A stretch of DNA of 7,429 nucleotides, taken from Mobilitalea sp. (lineage in GTDB: Bacteria; Bacillota_A; Clostridia; Lachnospirales; Lachnospiraceae). The notes beneath the pieces were generated by a model. It saw nothing but the letters and a program-made list of their open reading frames with translations, searched no databases and was not told where the DNA came from. A program made the position numbers and the translations under genes. The stretch spans positions 1-7,429 of the forward strand of contig JARKQP010000930.1 of the NCBI GenBank assembly GCA_029974875.1, written 5' to 3'. Below are positions 5,763-7,429 of the stretch, piece by piece; the first letter of the stretch is position 1; every line of letters starts with the position of its first letter.

Positions 5763-6398
5763 ATGAAAAATGATCTTACACAAATCGTATGTATTTTGGA
5801 CCGCAGCGGTTCCATGTCAGCATTAGAATCGGATACAATCGGGGGATATAACAGGTTTATTGAAAGCCAAAAAGAAGAGCAGGGAGAAGCTTGGGTTACC
5901 ACAGTACTATTTGATGATAAATATGAACTTCTATATGACGCAGCGGATATAAAGACATTGCAGCCCATGACAAATCAGGAGTATTATGCCCGGGGTATGA
6001 CCGCACTATATGATGCGGTTGGAAAAACCATTGTTGATATAGGCCATAGGCTGGCAAAGCTGGCTGAGGAAGAGCGCCCGTCCAAAGTAATTGTAGTAAT
6101 TATCACAGACGGCCTGGAAAATTCCAGTAAAGAATATGATAAAAACAAGGTAAAGGACATGATAACTCACCAGACCCAAAAATATAACTGGCAATTCATA
6201 TTTATGGGAGCAAATATTGATTCAGCCGCGGAAGCAGCATCCATTGGCATTGATGAAAAATTCTCAATGGATTATGCAGCAACCGATCTTGGGACAGCGA
6301 GGGTTTATGCCAGTGCAGACCGTGCTGTCAGGCAAATGAGAGGGGAAGGAAGAGTGGATGCAGGTTGGAATTCAGATGATGATAACACAACGGTATAA
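5763..6398 (+). CDS. von Willebrand factor A (VWA) domain protein
   Basis: The 211-aa product is essentially one VWA domain. The metal-ion-dependent adhesion site (MIDAS) is complete: Asp13-x-Ser15-x-Ser17 in LDRSGSMS, Thr80 in GMTALYDAVG and Asp116 in IITDGLEN. The alternating strands and helices (IVCILD, WVTTVLFD, KVIVVIITDG, WQFIFMGAN) are typical. The C-terminal 30 residues are polar and end in an Asp-rich tail. There is no signal peptide, so it is cytoplasmic. Intracellular bacterial VWA proteins usually act as metal-dependent scaffolds, often with AAA+ ATPases, in tellurite/stress loci or in phage-related clusters; none of those partners is in the window. The next gene starts 24 bp downstream with its own strong ribosome binding site and is probably co-expressed. 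Confidence 0.9.
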   Translation: MKNDLTQIVCILDRSGSMSALESDTIGGYNRFIESQKEEQGEAWVTTVLFDDKYELLYDAADIKTLQPMTNQEYYARGMTALYDAVGKTIVDIGHRLAKLAEEERPSKVIVVIITDGLENSSKEYDKNKVKDMITHQTQKYNWQFIFMGANIDSAAEAASIGIDEKFSMDYAATDLGTARVYASADRAVRQMRGEGRVDAGWNSDDDNTTV

Positions 6399-6409
6399 AT
6401 TTTTAAAAT

Positions 6410-6414
6410 GGAGG
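6410..6414 (+). promoter_or_regulatory. Ribosome binding site fixing ATG 6423
   Basis: GGAGG is 8 bases before ATG 6423. The in-frame ATG at 6408 overlaps the GGAGG and cannot use it, so the shorter start is preferred. Confidence 0.8.
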
Positions 6415-6422
6415 AAAATAAG

Positions 6423-6740
6423 ATGATTGAAATGAAGATTCAAATCAGTGACACAGATTATGGAGCAGCAATTGAGGCTTTTCTCCCTGTGATTATTGAA
6501 AAAATGTCTGAAAAAGAGGAAGCGGGATTCATCAGCAAAATGATAGGGAAAAATAGTTCTTTACCGGCATCTGTAATAAAGGCGGCGTTGTCGGTTATGC
6601 CACAGAGTACAAAGGATGAGATTGCAGTTGCATGCTTAGACAGGTTTAAAGAAGATATATCCAAAATGATATTAGATTTTGCTAAGGACAAGGGACTTAA
6701 CTTCCATCTTGAAAATATACAAATATCTACAACAGATTAA
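6423..6740 (+). CDS. Hypothetical protein (105 aa), VWA gene partner
   Basis: Start ATG 6423 is set by GGAGG at 6410-6414. The product is 105 aa, soluble and mostly helical. A short N-terminal strand (MKIQISD) precedes helices at roughly 12-30, 48-60 and 65-95, and the chain ends in a strand-like HLENIQIST. It has no signal peptide, membrane segment or recognisable catalytic motif, and I do not know the family. It lies 24 bp after the VWA gene on the same strand and the pair ends before the terminator at 6912, so it is likely a dedicated partner of the VWA protein. That is inference from position. Confidence 0.75.
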   Translation: MIEMKIQISDTDYGAAIEAFLPVIIEKMSEKEEAGFISKMIGKNSSLPASVIKAALSVMPQSTKDEIAVACLDRFKEDISKMILDFAKDKGLNFHLENIQISTTD

Positions 6741-6871
6741 ATTAAACGGAGCCGGTGCAGGTATTTGTTCGGGCTGCAGCAAAAATGGCAGGGTTCTGGA
6801 ATTAAGATAGCATTATATAATAATAGCTGTTTCATTGTAACAAAAAGATGCTATGCATTACTAAATAATGC

Positions 6872-6900
6872 TAGACCTTTAAAGACCGATCAAGTATAAT
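6872..6900 (+). promoter_or_regulatory. Promoter-like -35/-10 pair just before a terminator
   Basis: TAGACC at 6872-6877 and a perfect TATAAT at 6895-6900 are separated by 17 bp, the optimal housekeeping-sigma spacing. The expected start near 6907 is only a few bases before the hairpin at 6912. Transcription would either stop at once or be attenuated ahead of the gene at 7038. It may be a chance match in AT-rich DNA. Confidence 0.45.
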
Positions 6901-6911
6901 AAATTTATATA

Positions 6912-6952
6912 TAAAACCTGAAGGGATGCATCCGGCATCCCTTCAGGTTTTA
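6912..6952. terminator. Rho-independent terminator, bidirectional
   Basis: An 18-bp perfect inverted repeat: the left arm 6912-6929 (TAAAACCTGAAGGGATGC) pairs with 6935-6952 around the loop ATCCG. The A-run on the left and the TTTT on the right let it work on both strands. It closes the VWA gene pair. Confidence 0.9.
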
Positions 6953-7037
6953 GCGGCATTGCCGTGCATGGCCGCTGGAGACCCGTATTGGTGTTATCCC
7001 AGCATACACATACGTTATATCGAAAGGAAGGACAATT

Positions 7038-7157
7038 ATGGCAAAACAGCACTGGAAACCCGGCAATATGCTTTATCCGGTACCGGCAGTTATGGTAAGC
7101 TGCGGCAGGGAGGGGGAGACGCCGAACATCATTACGGTTGCATGGGCAGGCACCATA
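7038..7157 (+). CDS. Flavin reductase / flavoredoxin-like protein, N-terminal 40 residues only
   Basis: ATG 7038 follows AAGGAAGGA at 7024-7032. The first 40 residues (MAKQHWKPGNMLYPVPAVMV, then a CGREGETPNIITVAWAGTI segment) are the hallmark start of clostridial and archaeal flavoredoxin-type flavin reductases: a GN(M)LYPxPxVMVS strand and the NIITVAWAGT flavin-binding region. Family members are roughly 150-200 aa and bind FMN. From 7158 the frame loses all similarity, reads ATSPARLSISAPR and stops at 7212-7214. The loss coincides with a jump to GC-rich DNA, so the gene is cut by the chimeric junction rather than by a natural stop. Its own promoter is unclear; an upstream terminator suggests transcription separate from the VWA pair. 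Confidence 0.75.
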
Positions 7158-7160
7158 GCC
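7153..7160. other. Chimeric junction: clostridial to GC-rich actinobacterial DNA
   Basis: Upstream bases fit a flavin reductase codon by codon up to ATA 7155-7157. Downstream bases fit an M15 peptidase in another frame from the AGC codon at 7157-7159 onward. Composition changes from AT-leaning to strongly GC-rich at the same point. No transposase, att site or inverted repeat marks the boundary. Confidence 0.8.
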
Positions 7161-7333
7161 ACGTCACCGGCCAGGCTGTCGATATCGGCCCCCCGGTCGC
7201 CGACGACTGGCTGATCGCCAACGGCAGCCGGTTCGGGCTGTGCCGCACCTACGCCAACGAGTTGTGGCACTTCGAGTTGGCCACCGAGCCGGGCGGGGTG
7301 TGCCCGCCGCTGCTGCCCGACGCGTCCAGCTGA
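7157..7333 (+). CDS. M15 family D-Ala-D-Ala carboxypeptidase (VanY-like), C-terminal fragment
   Basis: The frame that begins with the Ser codon at 7157 runs 58 codons to TGA at 7331-7333. It shows the M15B zinc motif S-HVTGQAVDIG (zinc ligands His and Asp in HxxGxAxD) and, 40 residues on, ELWHFEL, supplying the catalytic Glu and the third zinc ligand His. These enzymes remove the terminal D-Ala from peptidoglycan stem peptides outside the cell. The wording NGSRFGLCRTYANELWHFEL, the GGVCPPLLPDASS tail and the GC-rich third codon positions indicate an actinobacterium, probably a mycobacterium. The N-terminal half, including any signal peptide, is missing because of the junction. It does not belong with the genes to its left. 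Confidence 0.75.
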   Translation, partial: SHVTGQAVDIGPPVADDWLIANGSRFGLCRTYANELWHFELATEPGGVCPPLLPDASS

Positions 7334-7394
7334 CGCCGACATCGACCTGAGGGCTGTGCTCCGCGGGACCGCGACCCTGGTGTCGATTTCGCGA

Positions 7395-7429
7395 GGCTCA
7401 GATGTGCCCGGCCCGGCTCAGATGTGCCC
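7395..7429. repeat. Direct repeat at window end (GC-rich segment)
   Basis: GGCTCAGATGTGCCC occurs at 7395-7409 and again at 7415-7429, a 20-bp period with CGGCC between the copies. Only two copies are visible before the window ends. It lies 60 bp after the M15 gene stop, in the foreign segment. Confidence 0.8.

Larger units (their letters stand above)
6741..7037. other. Gene-free stretch between the VWA pair and the flavin reductase gene
   Basis: I see no convincing gene here. Bases 6741-6810 are mixed; 6810-6912 is AT-rich. It holds a promoter-like pair (6872-6900), the terminator hairpin (6912-6952) and, at 6953-7030, the leader of the next gene. The overlapping open frame from 6926 begins inside the terminator, crosses the chimeric junction and is not a gene. 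Confidence 0.7.

Noticed and set aside
6926..7333. Continuous 135-codon open frame on the + strand
   Set aside because: It begins inside the terminator hairpin, crosses the flavin reductase gene out of frame, and only its last 58 codons match a protein family (M15). It is an artefact of the junction.

Overview
The window is almost certainly chimeric. Bases 1 to about 7157 look like one AT-rich Firmicute, most likely a gut-type clostridium (Lachnospiraceae-like). This rests on strong AGGAGG-type ribosome binding sites, AT-leaning codons, tightly packed co-directional genes, a clostridial-looking SPASM radical SAM enzyme and a flavoredoxin-type protein. From about 7158 to the end the DNA turns abruptly GC-rich and encodes the C-terminus of an M15 D-Ala-D-Ala carboxypeptidase of actinobacterial (mycobacterium-like) type. 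The switch falls in the middle of a gene, so misassembly or contamination is the simplest explanation. All genes read on the + strand.

Layout: (1) 2-610, the 3' end of an unrecognised, probably helical protein. (2) 611-915, a gene-free stretch with two back-to-back tandem arrays (4 x 46 bp and 5 x 12 bp). (3) 916-3845, a compact four-gene group: a papain-like/C39-like cysteine peptidase (250 aa), an unrecognised 170-aa protein, an acidic 111-aa protein with a short Cys/Thr-rich tail that looks like a peptide precursor, and a radical SAM/SPASM enzyme (413 aa). This is a plausible ribosomally made, post-translationally modified peptide (RiPP) locus: precursor, thioether- or other crosslink-forming maturase, and possible leader protease. 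No exporter lies inside the window. (4) 3913-5636, an unrecognised 166-aa protein, then a 14-bp tandem array leading into a divergent SEDS (FtsW/RodA/SpoVE) membrane protein. (5) 5763-6740, a von Willebrand A (VWA) domain protein with an intact metal site and a 105-aa unrecognised partner. (6) 6741-7037, a gene-free stretch with a perfect terminator hairpin and a promoter-like sequence. (7) 7038-7157, the start of a flavin-reductase-like gene, cut at the junction. (8) 7158-7429, GC-rich foreign DNA.

The most unusual property is the density of short tandem repeats. Five arrays of different period (46, 12, 19, 18 and 14 bp) lie within about 4 kb. Four lie in leaders just upstream of start codons. 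The fifth is in frame inside the radical SAM gene, in the gap between conserved SPASM cysteines. Several units share a motif like AATACGGGCAG. Copy-number change could alter expression of these genes or the length of the enzyme's loop; that is inference. The candidate precursor/maturase pair and the repeat arrays are the parts most worth following up.
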